Assembly: GCA_002162955.1 (NCBI GenBank)
Contig: MABD01000024.1
Location: 62,001 to 126,000, forward strand
Length of the DNA stretch: 64,000 nt
Origin: Gammaproteobacteria bacterium 45_16_T64
Lineage (GTDB): Bacteria > Pseudomonadota > Gammaproteobacteria > Pseudomonadales > Ketobacteraceae
Reading direction: 5' to 3'
A program made the translations under genes and the position numbers. The notes under the pieces were generated by a model. That model was not told the DNA's origin, did no database searches, and saw only the letters and a list, made by a program, of their open reading frames with translations. This document shows positions 57,043 to 64,000 of the stretch, piece by piece. Every line of letters begins with the position of its first letter. Positions within the stretch are counted from its first letter, which is position 1.

Positions 57043-57564
57043 ATGACAGTAGTGTTAGGTATTGACCCAGGCTCTAGGATTACCGGGTATGGTGTCATTG
57101 AGGTGAATGGAAGTAAGAGCACCTATATTGATAGCGGGTGTATTCGTACCGATACAAATGCGGAATTACCTGAGCGATTAGGGCAAATCTTTTCGGGTAT
57201 CGATGAGATCGTTCGGCTTTTTCTGCCTCAAGAAGTGGGCATCGAACAGGTGTTTATGGCAAAAAATGCAGACTCCGCGTTAAAACTTGGGCAGGCTCGA
57301 GGGGCTGCGATCGTCGCATGTACGACTCATCGAATTCCAGTTTCGGAATATTCTGCGCGACAAATAAAGCAGGCGGTTGTAGGTACTGGGGCAGCGCAAA
57401 AAGAACAGGTGCAATTAATGGTGTGTCATTTGTTAAAGCTGGATAAGACACCCCAGGCTGATGCTGCGGATGCGCTAGGAGTGGCGTTGTGCCATACCCA
57501 TATGCAGCAGAGTTTGATTCGTATGGCGGGTGCACAAAAGGTGCGCCGCCGTCGATTACGATAA
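57043..57564 (+). CDS. ruvC: Holliday junction endonuclease RuvC
   Basis: 173 residues, RNase H-like resolvase that cuts Holliday junctions. The first catalytic Asp is in G-I-D-P-G-S at residues 6-11; the Glu in G-I-E-Q-V-F near residue 67; the final acidic residues in D-A-A-D-A-L-G-V-A near residue 139. First gene of ruvC-ruvA-ruvB; the gap to ruvA is 15 bp. Confidence 0.98.
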   Translation: MTVVLGIDPGSRITGYGVIEVNGSKSTYIDSGCIRTDTNAELPERLGQIFSGIDEIVRLFLPQEVGIEQVFMAKNADSALKLGQARGAAIVACTTHRIPVSEYSARQIKQAVVGTGAAQKEQVQLMVCHLLKLDKTPQADAADALGVALCHTHMQQSLIRMAGAQKVRRRRLR

Positions 57565-57579
57565 TAAGGAGAGGCTGAG

Positions 57580-58194
57580 ATGATTGGGCGAATTGCAGGT
57601 ATTCTGGTTGAAAAGCAACCGCCAGAGATGCTGGTTGATGTAAATGGTGTGGGTTATGAAATTTTGGCACCAATGACGACATTCTACAAAATGCCTTTGC
57701 TAAACGAGAAAGTTGGGCTATTTACGCATATGGTTGTTCGAGAGGATGCTCAATTGTTGTATGGCTTTCACGATAAACAGGAGCGAACCTTGTTCCGTAC
57801 CCTGATTAAAGTGAATGGTGTTGGGCCCAAGATGGCGTTGGCCATTTTGTCGGGAATTGAAACCGATGAATTTGTACGTTGCGTTGAGAGTAATGATACT
57901 GCGTCACTGGTAAGGATACCGGGAGTGGGCAAAAAGACTGCGGAACGGCTCGTGATTGAAATGCGGGACAAACTGAAGAGCATAGATATCGCTATTACGA
58001 AACAAGGAGGGGGCGATCAAAAGCTCACCGCTAGTGGTCAGCATAGTGTTACTTCAGATGCTGAGAGTGCCTTAATTGCTCTTGGTTACAAACCAGCGGA
58101 GGCGAGTAAAGCTATACAGCGGTTGGATGTGGGCGGATTGAGTAGTGAGGAGGTTATTCGCATGGCGCTGAAAGGGATGGTGAAGTCTAAGTGA
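57580..58194 (+). CDS. ruvA: Holliday junction branch migration protein RuvA
   Basis: 204 residues. OB-fold N-terminus (M-I-G-R-I-A-G-I-L), the two HhH motifs (V-N-G-V-G-P-K-M-A near residue 72 and I-P-G-V-G-K-K-T-A near residue 107), and the C-terminal RuvB-contacting domain (S-A-L-I-A-L-G-Y-K). It binds Holliday junctions as a tetramer. Confidence 0.98.
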   Translation: MIGRIAGILVEKQPPEMLVDVNGVGYEILAPMTTFYKMPLLNEKVGLFTHMVVREDAQLLYGFHDKQERTLFRTLIKVNGVGPKMALAILSGIETDEFVRCVESNDTASLVRIPGVGKKTAERLVIEMRDKLKSIDIAITKQGGGDQKLTASGQHSVTSDAESALIALGYKPAEASKAIQRLDVGGLSSEEVIRMALKGMVKSK

Positions 58195-58251
58195 ATGCAG
58201 TAAGCTGCTCCCCATTCATTCCCTACAACCTACCTGTATTACTTTCTTGAG

Positions 58252-59325
58252 ATGATAGAATCAGATCGGATTATTAGCGCATCTAGCCCCAGCCGACCGC
58301 AAGATGACCAATTTGACCGCGCCATACGACCCACAACATTGGCAGAATATACGGGGCAATCTGTGGTGCGTGAACAGATGGATATTTTTATATCCGCTGC
58401 TCGCGGTCGAAACGAAGCCCTTGATCATACGCTAATTTTTGGGCCTCCTGGATTAGGTAAGACGACATTGGCAAATATCATTGCCAATGAAATGGGAGCG
58501 GATCTTAAATCTACCTCTGGGCCCGTGTTGGAAAAAGCTGGTGACTTAGCCGCGTTACTGACTAATTTGGAAGAAGGTGATGTGTTGTTTGTCGATGAGA
58601 TTCATCGCCTGAGCCCCATAGTTGAAGAGATCTTGTATCCGGCAATGGAAGATTATCAGCTGGATATTATGATTGGCGAAGGGCCTGCGGCTCGCTCCAT
58701 TAAAATAGATTTACCGCCATTTACATTGGTGGGCGCTACTACTCGTGCAGGGCTGCTTACCTCTCCTTTGCGAGATCGATTCGGCATTGTTCAGCGGTTA
58801 GAGTTCTATTCTGTTGATGAACTAACTAAGATTGTGCTGCGTTCAGCCAAGATCATGACGGTTCCTACGGATATTAAGGGAGCCTTAGAGATCGCAAAAC
58901 GTTCTCGCGGGACCCCTCGTATTGCTAATCGCCTGTTGCGTCGTGTTAGAGATTTTGCAGAAGTTAAAGGGGACGGCTCTATCACCCAAGAGATTGCTGA
59001 AAAAGCGCTAGACATGTTAAACGTTGATGCTCAAGGGTTTGATTCAATGGATCGACGAATGATGTTGGCAATGCTCGAAAAGTTTGATGGTGGGCCTGTG
59101 GGTATCGAAAGTCTTGCCGCAGCTATTAGTGAAGAATCGGGCACCTTAGAAGATGTTATTGAACCTTATCTTATCCAGCAAGGTTTTGTGATGCGAACAC
59201 CAAGGGGTAGGGTTGCTACTCGCTTAGCCTATTTGCACTTTGGTATTAATTTACCTAAGGACGCTCGGTTTTTGAACTCAAATGGAGATACAGGTGACCT
59301 ATTTGAGGGTGGCTCAGAACCCTGA
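58252..59325 (+). CDS. ruvB: Holliday junction branch migration ATPase RuvB
   Basis: 357 residues, hexameric AAA+ motor. Walker [10 protein letters not shown] near residue 64, Walker B D-E-I-H, sensor 1 G-A-T-T-R-A-G, an arginine finger in R-D-R-F-G, and the winged-helix C-terminus. The last base overlaps ybgC by one base at 59325. Confidence 0.98.
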   Translation: MIESDRIISASSPSRPQDDQFDRAIRPTTLAEYTGQSVVREQMDIFISAARGRNEALDHTLIFGPPGLGKTTLANIIANEMGADLKSTSGPVLEKAGDLAALLTNLEEGDVLFVDEIHRLSPIVEEILYPAMEDYQLDIMIGEGPAARSIKIDLPPFTLVGATTRAGLLTSPLRDRFGIVQRLEFYSVDELTKIVLRSAKIMTVPTDIKGALEIAKRSRGTPRIANRLLRRVRDFAEVKGDGSITQEIAEKALDMLNVDAQGFDSMDRRMMLAMLEKFDGGPVGIESLAAAISEESGTLEDVIEPYLIQQGFVMRTPRGRVATRLAYLHFGINLPKDARFLNSNGDTGDLFEGGSEP

Positions 59326-59750
59326 TGGAATTTTCTTTAGAGACGCGAGTCTATCTTGAGGATAGTGACGCACAGGGTATTGTCTATTACGTCAACTACC
59401 TTAAGTTCATGGAGCGTGCTCGTACCGAGTTTTTGAGGGTGTTGGGGTTTGATTTTCAACAACTTAAGCAGGAGCAGGGCCATTTCGTTGTCCATAGTTT
59501 AGATGTCAGGTATCTTAAGCCCGCCAAGGTAGATGATTGTGTGAAGGTAACAGCGAATATTATTAAGTCTGCCCGTACTTATGTGGTGTTTGATCAAGAA
59601 GTAAGGTTGGTCTCACCTAAAGGTGGGACCGCTGATGAAGTATTGTGCAAAGGCCAAGTGAAAGTCGCGTGTGTCAGTAGTAATTCTGGTAAGCCGGTGG
59701 CAATACCAAGCGAGATCGCCAATGCATTTAGTCAACAATGCAATAATTAA
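59325..59750 (+). CDS. ybgC: Tol-Pal-associated acyl-CoA thioesterase YbgC
   Basis: 141 residues, 4HBT hot-dog fold. The catalytic Asp lies in E-D-S-D-A-Q-G-I-V-Y-Y-V-N-Y near residue 15. It hydrolyses short-chain or phospholipid-synthesis-related acyl-CoA/ACP. It overlaps the ruvB stop by one base, and it is the usual first gene of the tol-pal cluster. Confidence 0.95.
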   Translation: MEFSLETRVYLEDSDAQGIVYYVNYLKFMERARTEFLRVLGFDFQQLKQEQGHFVVHSLDVRYLKPAKVDDCVKVTANIIKSARTYVVFDQEVRLVSPKGGTADEVLCKGQVKVACVSSNSGKPVAIPSEIANAFSQQCNN

Positions 59751-59813
59751 CCCATTATTTGTATCCAGCCGTTAGTAAAGGTGTGGAGCAATTAAGATGA
59801 GGAGAAATATTAC

Positions 59814-60515
59814 GTGTCAGAGTCCATGTCTATTTGGAGCTTAATTATCGATGCATCCCTTGTGGTGCAATTGGTGATGTTGATCTTGGTGGGGTTATCG
59901 TTCACCTCGTGGTATATCATTTGGCGTCGGAAAACGATCTTAGGCGCCGCTAAGCGTTCAATTGTTGAGTTTGAAGATCGATTTTGGTCTGGAATTGACT
60001 TGAGCCGCCTGTACGTACAAATTAATTCTTCTGCGAACCAGAATAGCGGCCAAGAGAACATATTTAGGGCTGGGTTTAAAGAGTTTGCACGATTAAGGAA
60101 AAATCAGCAGGCAGAAGCGGAAGTAGTAATGGAAGGGGCTGAGAGGGCTATGCGGGTTGCGCTACTACGTGAACAAGAAAAGCTGGATGAAAATCTGTCC
60201 TTTCTTGCCACTGTCGGTTCAACCAGCCCATATATCGGGTTGTTTGGTACTGTGTGGGGGATCATGAATTCTTTCTTGGGGCTTGCGAATGAAAAGCAGG
60301 CTTCGTTGGCGATTGTGGCGCCCGGCATTGCTGAGGCATTGATTGCCACTGCAATGGGGTTGGTTGCGGCGATCCCGGCCGTTATTGCATACAATCGTTT
60401 TTCCTCTACTGTCGATTCTGTACTGCATCGGTATGAGACCTTTTCAGATGAATTTTCCGGTATTTTACATCGAAAAGCGCATGCGCCAGAAGCGTCAGAT
60501 GTTGCAACGAAATAG
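59814..60515 (+). CDS. tolQ: Tol-Pal system protein TolQ
   Basis: 233 residues, inner-membrane proton channel subunit (ExbB/MotA family). TM1 about 15-37, a long cytoplasmic loop, TM2 about 130-155 (T-S-P-Y-I-G-L-F-G-T-V-W-G-I), TM3 about 165-195. With TolR it energises TolA. The GTG start at 59814 has GAGGAG nine bases upstream; an ATG at 59826 is in frame but too far from it. Confidence 0.97.
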   Translation: MSESMSIWSLIIDASLVVQLVMLILVGLSFTSWYIIWRRKTILGAAKRSIVEFEDRFWSGIDLSRLYVQINSSANQNSGQENIFRAGFKEFARLRKNQQAEAEVVMEGAERAMRVALLREQEKLDENLSFLATVGSTSPYIGLFGTVWGIMNSFLGLANEKQASLAIVAPGIAEALIATAMGLVAAIPAVIAYNRFSSTVDSVLHRYETFSDEFSGILHRKAHAPEASDVATK

Positions 60516-60540
60516 AGGCTAACCTGTTGAGATTGCGATC

Positions 60541-60993
60541 ATGAGTACACCGAAGACCACCTCTAAGATTACTGTTAGGCGTAAGCCTGTGTCGGAGATA
60601 AATGTTGTCCCCTATTTGGATGTTATGCTGGTATTGCTTGTCGTTTTTATGATTACTGCACCGATGCTTGTTCAAGGAGTAAAGGTGGAGTTACCGGATG
60701 CGGATGCGAAGCCGATTGTCTTGCCGAAAGACCAAGAAATGATAATTGTCTCTATTGATGAGAAAGGAACCTTCTATCTTAATGTCGGCGGGGACCCTAA
60801 AAAGCCGAAGAGTAAGATTCAAATTGCCGATATTGTCTCGAAAATAGTGAAAGCCAAACCGAATACGATGGTGCTTGTCGAAGGTGATGAAAGGGTGCCT
60901 TATGGTGTTGTTGTTGCAATGATGGCTGAGTTGCAAGGGGCTGGGGTGCCAAACGTTGGCTTGATCACTGAAAACTCACCTGCGAGGCGATAG
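60541..60993 (+). CDS. tolR: Tol-Pal system protein TolR
   Basis: 150 residues, one TM helix (about 20-42) with the proton-carrying Asp in V-V-P-Y-L-D-V-M-L-V-L-L, the ExbD/TolR signature, and a periplasmic domain. A single intervening base separates the stop from the tolA GTG. Confidence 0.97.
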   Translation: MSTPKTTSKITVRRKPVSEINVVPYLDVMLVLLVVFMITAPMLVQGVKVELPDADAKPIVLPKDQEMIIVSIDEKGTFYLNVGGDPKKPKSKIQIADIVSKIVKAKPNTMVLVEGDERVPYGVVVAMMAELQGAGVPNVGLITENSPARR

Positions 60994-60994
60994 C

Positions 60995-61777
60995 GTGGTT
61001 TTTTTGCGTCGTTTGGATAAGCCTGCGTTTCTTAAGGCTTTACTGATACATATACTGCTTGTGCTTGCGGTAGGTATCAGTTTTTACACTTCCGATAGCA
61101 TTGAAAAGCCGAAACTGGTCCCTCAGCACATATCTGCTGTTGTGGTTGATAAGCGCACGCTAAAACCGACAGCAAAAAAAACCAAAAGAATCATCAAAAA
61201 GAAGCCTAAGCCAAAAGCGAAGCCGAAGCCAAAGCCAAAGAAGAAAGCCAAGGTCAAGCCAAAGCCAAAGAAGAAGCCAAAAGCTAAGCCCAAGCCCAAA
61301 GTTAAACCGAAAGTCAAACCTAAGACCAAGCCAAAGATGAAGCCCAAAGTTGATGAACCTAGCTTTGAGGACCTGTTAGCACAGGAAGCTGAGAAATTGG
61401 AAAAAGCGCCCCCTCGTCCTGAAAAACCAAAAGTGGATCTGGATGTGGAAAAAAAGGCGAAAGAAAGGGCAAAGTTTGTTGCCTCAGAAGTGGATACGTA
61501 TACGTCGATAATGCGGCAAACCGTTGCGCGCTATTGGAATCGACCACCAAGCGCAAGAACCGGTATGCAGGTGATATTAAAGATTCGGCTGCTTCCTGGT
61601 GGCGAACTCAATAGCGTCACCATTAGTCAAAGCAGTGGCAATGCAGCATTTGACCATTCTGCGGTAAAGGCAGTTGAACGAGCGGGGCGGTTTACGGTAC
61701 CCTCCGATTCAGAAATATTCGATAAACACTTTCGAGCGTTTTCCATATTATTTAATCCAGAGGATTTGAAGTACTAA
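60995..61777 (+). CDS. tolA: Tol-Pal system protein TolA with Lys/Pro-rich linker
   Basis: 260 residues, short against about 420 in E. coli. TM near 10-30. Domain II (about 57-120) is not the usual Ala-rich helix but a low-complexity K-P-K-P-K-A/K-V-K-P chain with about 50% Lys. Domain III (about 165-260) has the TolA fold that meets Pal/TolB ([29 protein letters not shown]). The GTG start at 60995 follows the tolR stop by one base; the stop shares its last base with the tolB ATG. Confidence 0.92.
   Translation: MVFLRRLDKPAFLKALLIHILLVLAVGISFYTSDSIEKPKLVPQHISAVVVDKRTLKPTAKKTKRIIKKKPKPKAKPKPKPKKKAKVKPKPKKKPKAKPKPKVKPKVKPKTKPKMKPKVDEPSFEDLLAQEAEKLEKAPPRPEKPKVDLDVEKKAKERAKFVASEVDTYTSIMRQTVARYWNRPPSARTGMQVILKIRLLPGGELNSVTISQSSGNAAFDHSAVKAVERAGRFTVPSDSEIFDKHFRAFSILFNPEDLKY
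61162..61350 (+). repeat. Low-complexity AAGCC(A/C)AA(A/G) coding repeat in tolA
   Basis: A degenerate repeat of Lys and Pro codons encoding the linker of TolA. It may be prone to slippage in length. The reverse strand reads as a Gly/Phe-rich frame, an artefact. Confidence 0.8.
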
Positions 61778-63090
61778 TGGATAGGCTGATAAATCAAATA
61801 GTAAAAAGAACGTTGTGGTTCATGGCGTTTGGTATCGTGGTCATTAGTTCGGCTGTGAGAGCGGAGCTTGTTGTTGAGGTCACCAAAGGGAGTGATGAGG
61901 CTCAATCTATAGCTGTTGTCCCATTTTCATGGTCAGGTCCGGGCAGGTTGTCGACGGATATTGCTCGTGTGGTAAGTGCGGATTTGCACCGGAGTGGGCA
62001 GTTTAAGCCGATAGCGCGAGATAAAATGCTCAGTCGTCCATCGACACAGGATCAAGTTTTTTTCCGCGATTGGCGAGTGCTTGGTACTGAGTTTGTTGTC
62101 ATAGGCAGAGTGGAGAAAAGTGCGAAAGGCGTGTACCAAGTGGAGTTTGAATTGCTAGATGTACTCCAGGGGAAGGTTGTTAAGCGAGGTAGCGCAGCCG
62201 GTAAGAAATTGCGTGCAATGAGCCATTATATCAGTGACGTTGTATACGAATATCTAACGGGGATAAAGGGGGCTTTCTCTACCCACTTGGTTTACGTGAC
62301 GATGGAATGGCAAAAAGATAATAAGCAGCTATTTAAATTACATCATACAGATGCCGATGGCTTTAATGATGTAGTTATTTTTACTGATGCTGAGCCAATC
62401 CTATCGCCTAGCTGGGCACCCAACGGAAGAGATATCACGTACGTTTCATTTGAAGGTACCCGTCCGGGAATATATATTCAGAATACGTTGACCGGGAAGA
62501 GGCAAAAAATCACCGGTTTCCCGGGGTTAAATAGTGCACCATCCTTTTCGCCTGATAGTCGAAAGTTGGCGATGGTGTTGTCCAAAGATGGTAACCCAGA
62601 AATCTACACAATGGACTTGTCTAGTGGCAGGCTGACGCGATTGACGCGATATTACGGTATTGATACCGAGCCGAGTTGGTCGCCTGACGGGCAGAGTATT
62701 ATTTTCACCTCCAATCGAGGTGGTAGTCCGCAAATTTACCGAGTTCAACTTGCGTCCCTCAAGGTGGAGCGATTAACATTCGAGGGCAACTATAACGCTC
62801 GACCGTCAATAACACCTGATGGTCGTTTTTTGGTCATGGTTCATCGTAGAGATGGCGTATTTAATATCGCGGTTCAAGATCTTGTGAGAGGAAGTTTTGA
62901 TGTGCTCACAGAAACTACTTTAGATGAATCACCAAGTGTCGCCCCTAACGGAGTGATGGTAATATATGCAACTCAGCGCCAAGGGAAAGGGGTGTTAGAG
63001 GCAGTTTCGATGGATAAACGAGTGAAAGTAAGGCTGCCATCAAGTAAAGGACACGTAAGAGAGCCAGCATGGTCGCCGTTTCTTTACTAA
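61777..63090 (+). CDS. tolB: Tol-Pal system beta-propeller protein TolB
   Basis: 437 residues with an N-terminal signal peptide (hydrophobic residues 12-28, cleavage near R-A-E). An N-terminal alpha/beta domain (about 30-160) precedes a six-bladed WD40-like propeller with repeated P-S-W-S-P-D-G-x-x-I and S-F-S-P-D-S-R motifs. It binds Pal in the periplasm. It starts at the last base of tolA. Confidence 0.97.
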   Translation: MDRLINQIVKRTLWFMAFGIVVISSAVRAELVVEVTKGSDEAQSIAVVPFSWSGPGRLSTDIARVVSADLHRSGQFKPIARDKMLSRPSTQDQVFFRDWRVLGTEFVVIGRVEKSAKGVYQVEFELLDVLQGKVVKRGSAAGKKLRAMSHYISDVVYEYLTGIKGAFSTHLVYVTMEWQKDNKQLFKLHHTDADGFNDVVIFTDAEPILSPSWAPNGRDITYVSFEGTRPGIYIQNTLTGKRQKITGFPGLNSAPSFSPDSRKLAMVLSKDGNPEIYTMDLSSGRLTRLTRYYGIDTEPSWSPDGQSIIFTSNRGGSPQIYRVQLASLKVERLTFEGNYNARPSITPDGRFLVMVHRRDGVFNIAVQDLVRGSFDVLTETTLDESPSVAPNGVMVIYATQRQGKGVLEAVSMDKRVKVRLPSSKGHVREPAWSPFLY

Positions 63091-63092
63091 AA

Positions 63093-63122
63093 TTGTTTAA
63101 ACTTAGGAAGTTACACTATAAA
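63093..63122 (+). promoter_or_regulatory. Candidate sigma-70 promoter for pal
   Basis: TTGTTT at 63093-63098, an 18-base spacer and TATAAA at 63117-63122, ending 31 bases before the pal ATG, in the tolB-pal gap. An internal promoter would let pal be made in excess of the other Tol proteins, as is known elsewhere. Confidence 0.45.
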
Positions 63123-63153
63123 CTTCGCTAGAATCTAAAAATAGGAGCAAAAA

Positions 63154-63720
63154 ATGGCTATCTTTAATCGAAATCACTTGTTAGCACTGATCGCAGCTGC
63201 GGCAATCTCTGGGTGTACTACTGTTCCTGATAACACAGGCAATGAGCAGCCCGCTGACAATACCGTTAGTGAATCAACAGGTGCTTCTAGCGGCGTGGCT
63301 TCTGGAATTGATGATGATTCAATGACGGTCTCCTCCGAAACTGTTGGGAATGGATCGTCAGTGGGTGTTGATGTCGCACTCTCAATCACCACTGTTTATT
63401 TTGATTTCGATAAAGCCAATATCCGCCCAGATGCTTATGCAGCCTTAAAAGCACATGCTGCATATTTGTCTACAAATGCGGGTGCGAAACTACGTTTGGA
63501 CGGACATGCTGATGAGCGTGGAACTCGCGAATATAACTTAGCGCTAGGAGAGCGTCGTGCAAAAGCCGCAGCCAGCTATTTGGCAGCGAATGGAGCGACT
63601 CGATCTCAATTAGAAGTGGTGAGTTATGGTGAAGAGCGTCCGGCAGCAATGGGTGCAAGCGAAAACTCTTGGGCAGCAAATCGACGTGTTGAATTGAAAT
63701 ATACCGCGGTTGCCCCCTAG
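63154..63720 (+). CDS. pal: Peptidoglycan-associated lipoprotein Pal
   Basis: 188 residues. Lipobox with Cys near residue 21 (A-I-S-G-C), a Ser/Thr/Asp-rich linker, then the OmpA-like domain: Y-F-D-F-D-K-A-N-I-R-P-D near residue 87 and the peptidoglycan-binding stretch L-D-G-H-A-D-E-R-G-T-R-E-Y-N near residue 115, with N-R-R-V-E-L near the end. AGGAG lies seven bases before the ATG. Outer-membrane anchor of the Tol-Pal system. Confidence 0.97.
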   Translation: MAIFNRNHLLALIAAAAISGCTTVPDNTGNEQPADNTVSESTGASSGVASGIDDDSMTVSSETVGNGSSVGVDVALSITTVYFDFDKANIRPDAYAALKAHAAYLSTNAGAKLRLDGHADERGTREYNLALGERRAKAAASYLAANGATRSQLEVVSYGEERPAAMGASENSWAANRRVELKYTAVAP

Positions 63721-63743
63721 TATTTATGCTGAGATTAGTGGTA

Positions 63744-64000
63744 ATGAAAGTAGCAAGTGTTAGGTTTCCGAAGAAAGGCATAGCGCCTCTCAATGCAGTT
63801 TGCTTTGTGAGTGCATTATTACTTGCTACAACTAGCAGTGCAGCCTCTCGGTATGACCCTTTGCCTGTCGAGCAAAGAGAGGCTGTGGATACTCATTACC
63901 CCTCAGCAGTTGAATACAACACGACGACTCCGGATTCGCCTAGTTTATCTCGAGATCGTCAAGTTGCTCCCGTTGTTCAAGTTAATCAGCCGGTCATACC
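63744..64000 (+). CDS. cpoB: CpoB/YbgF-like Tol-Pal accessory protein (partial)
   Basis: The open frame runs to the window edge without a stop. A hydrophobic signal segment (about residues 17-33) ends in S-S-A-A-S; then S-R-Y-D-P-L-P-V-E and a Pro/Thr/Asp-rich stretch. Assigned mainly by position directly after pal, where cpoB always lies in this gene order. The diagnostic TPR domain is off the window. ATG at 63744 chosen; 63726 is possible. Confidence 0.7.
   Translation, partial: MKVASVRFPKKGIAPLNAVCFVSALLLATTSSAASRYDPLPVEQREAVDTHYPSAVEYNTTTPDSPSLSRDRQVAPVVQVNQPVI

Noticed and set aside
61123-61347. Gly/Phe-rich minus-strand frame opposite tolA
   Set aside because: It is the mirror of the Lys/Pro codon repeat in tolA, a composition artefact.

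Overview
The window is a stretch of chromosome from a Gram-negative gammaproteobacterium. It carries a complete Tol-Pal operon, a type IV pilus minor-pilin operon, ProS, AspS, RuvABC, Hda, and purM-purN. From memory of gene order, several blocks match the Pseudomonas lineage: metG-apbC-dcd; purN-purM-DUF2066-hda; DUF2069-wrbA-arsC-yihY; aspS-(yebC)-ruvC-ruvA-ruvB-ybgC-tolQRAB-pal-cpoB; and fimU-pilV-pilW-pilX-pilY1-pilY2-pilE. Base composition is mid-range and looks even throughout. The abundance of 7TMR-DISM kinases and c-di-GMP proteins fits a marine or environmental relative of the pseudomonads. I cannot name the genus. I found no rRNA, tRNA, insertion sequence, prophage or CRISPR array.

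Layout. 1-9664: an acylphosphatase fragment and metG, then apbC and dcd, then DUF3108-purN-purM leftward, and DUF2066, a CDP-alcohol phosphatidyltransferase and hda rightward. 9761-25885: an accessory block rich in signalling genes. It holds a PstS-like periplasmic protein with a GGDEF-EAL protein, slyX, two 7TMR-DISM hybrid histidine kinases, an AraC regulator overlapping a PilZ protein and a DUF4112 protein, a PfkB sugar kinase with an unknown partner, and a 1057-residue acetoacetate decarboxylase-like/flavin oxidoreductase fusion. 25911-32863: a leftward MoxR operon (RDD, SpoIIM, DUF4129-type, DUF4350, MoxR, DUF58). 32927-38528: DUF2069-wrbA-arsC, yihY, an unknown 525-residue protein and an alpha/beta hydrolase. 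38572-45723: the minor pilin/PilY1 operon. 46193-50001: class I fumarase, then a CheY-like, CheC-like and diguanylate cyclase trio. 50029-54374: a lytic transglycosylase, proS, an HU protein with a lysine/alanine tail, and an HPt-HD-GYP fusion. 54560-64000: an FmdB protein, aspS, a remnant of yebC, ruvCAB, ybgC, tolQRAB, pal and the start of cpoB.

How the genes fit together. The strongest theme is c-di-GMP and phosphotransfer signalling at the envelope: two GGDEF proteins with intact I-sites, one EAL, one HD-GYP, one PilZ, two hybrid kinases, one HPt, and PilY1. The points most worth following are the truncated yebC between aspS and ruvC, the CheY/CheC/GGDEF trio, the decarboxylase-like/oxidoreductase fusion, the periplasmic-binding-protein/GGDEF-EAL pair, the HPt-HD-GYP fusion, and a TolA whose central domain is a Lys-Pro repeat.
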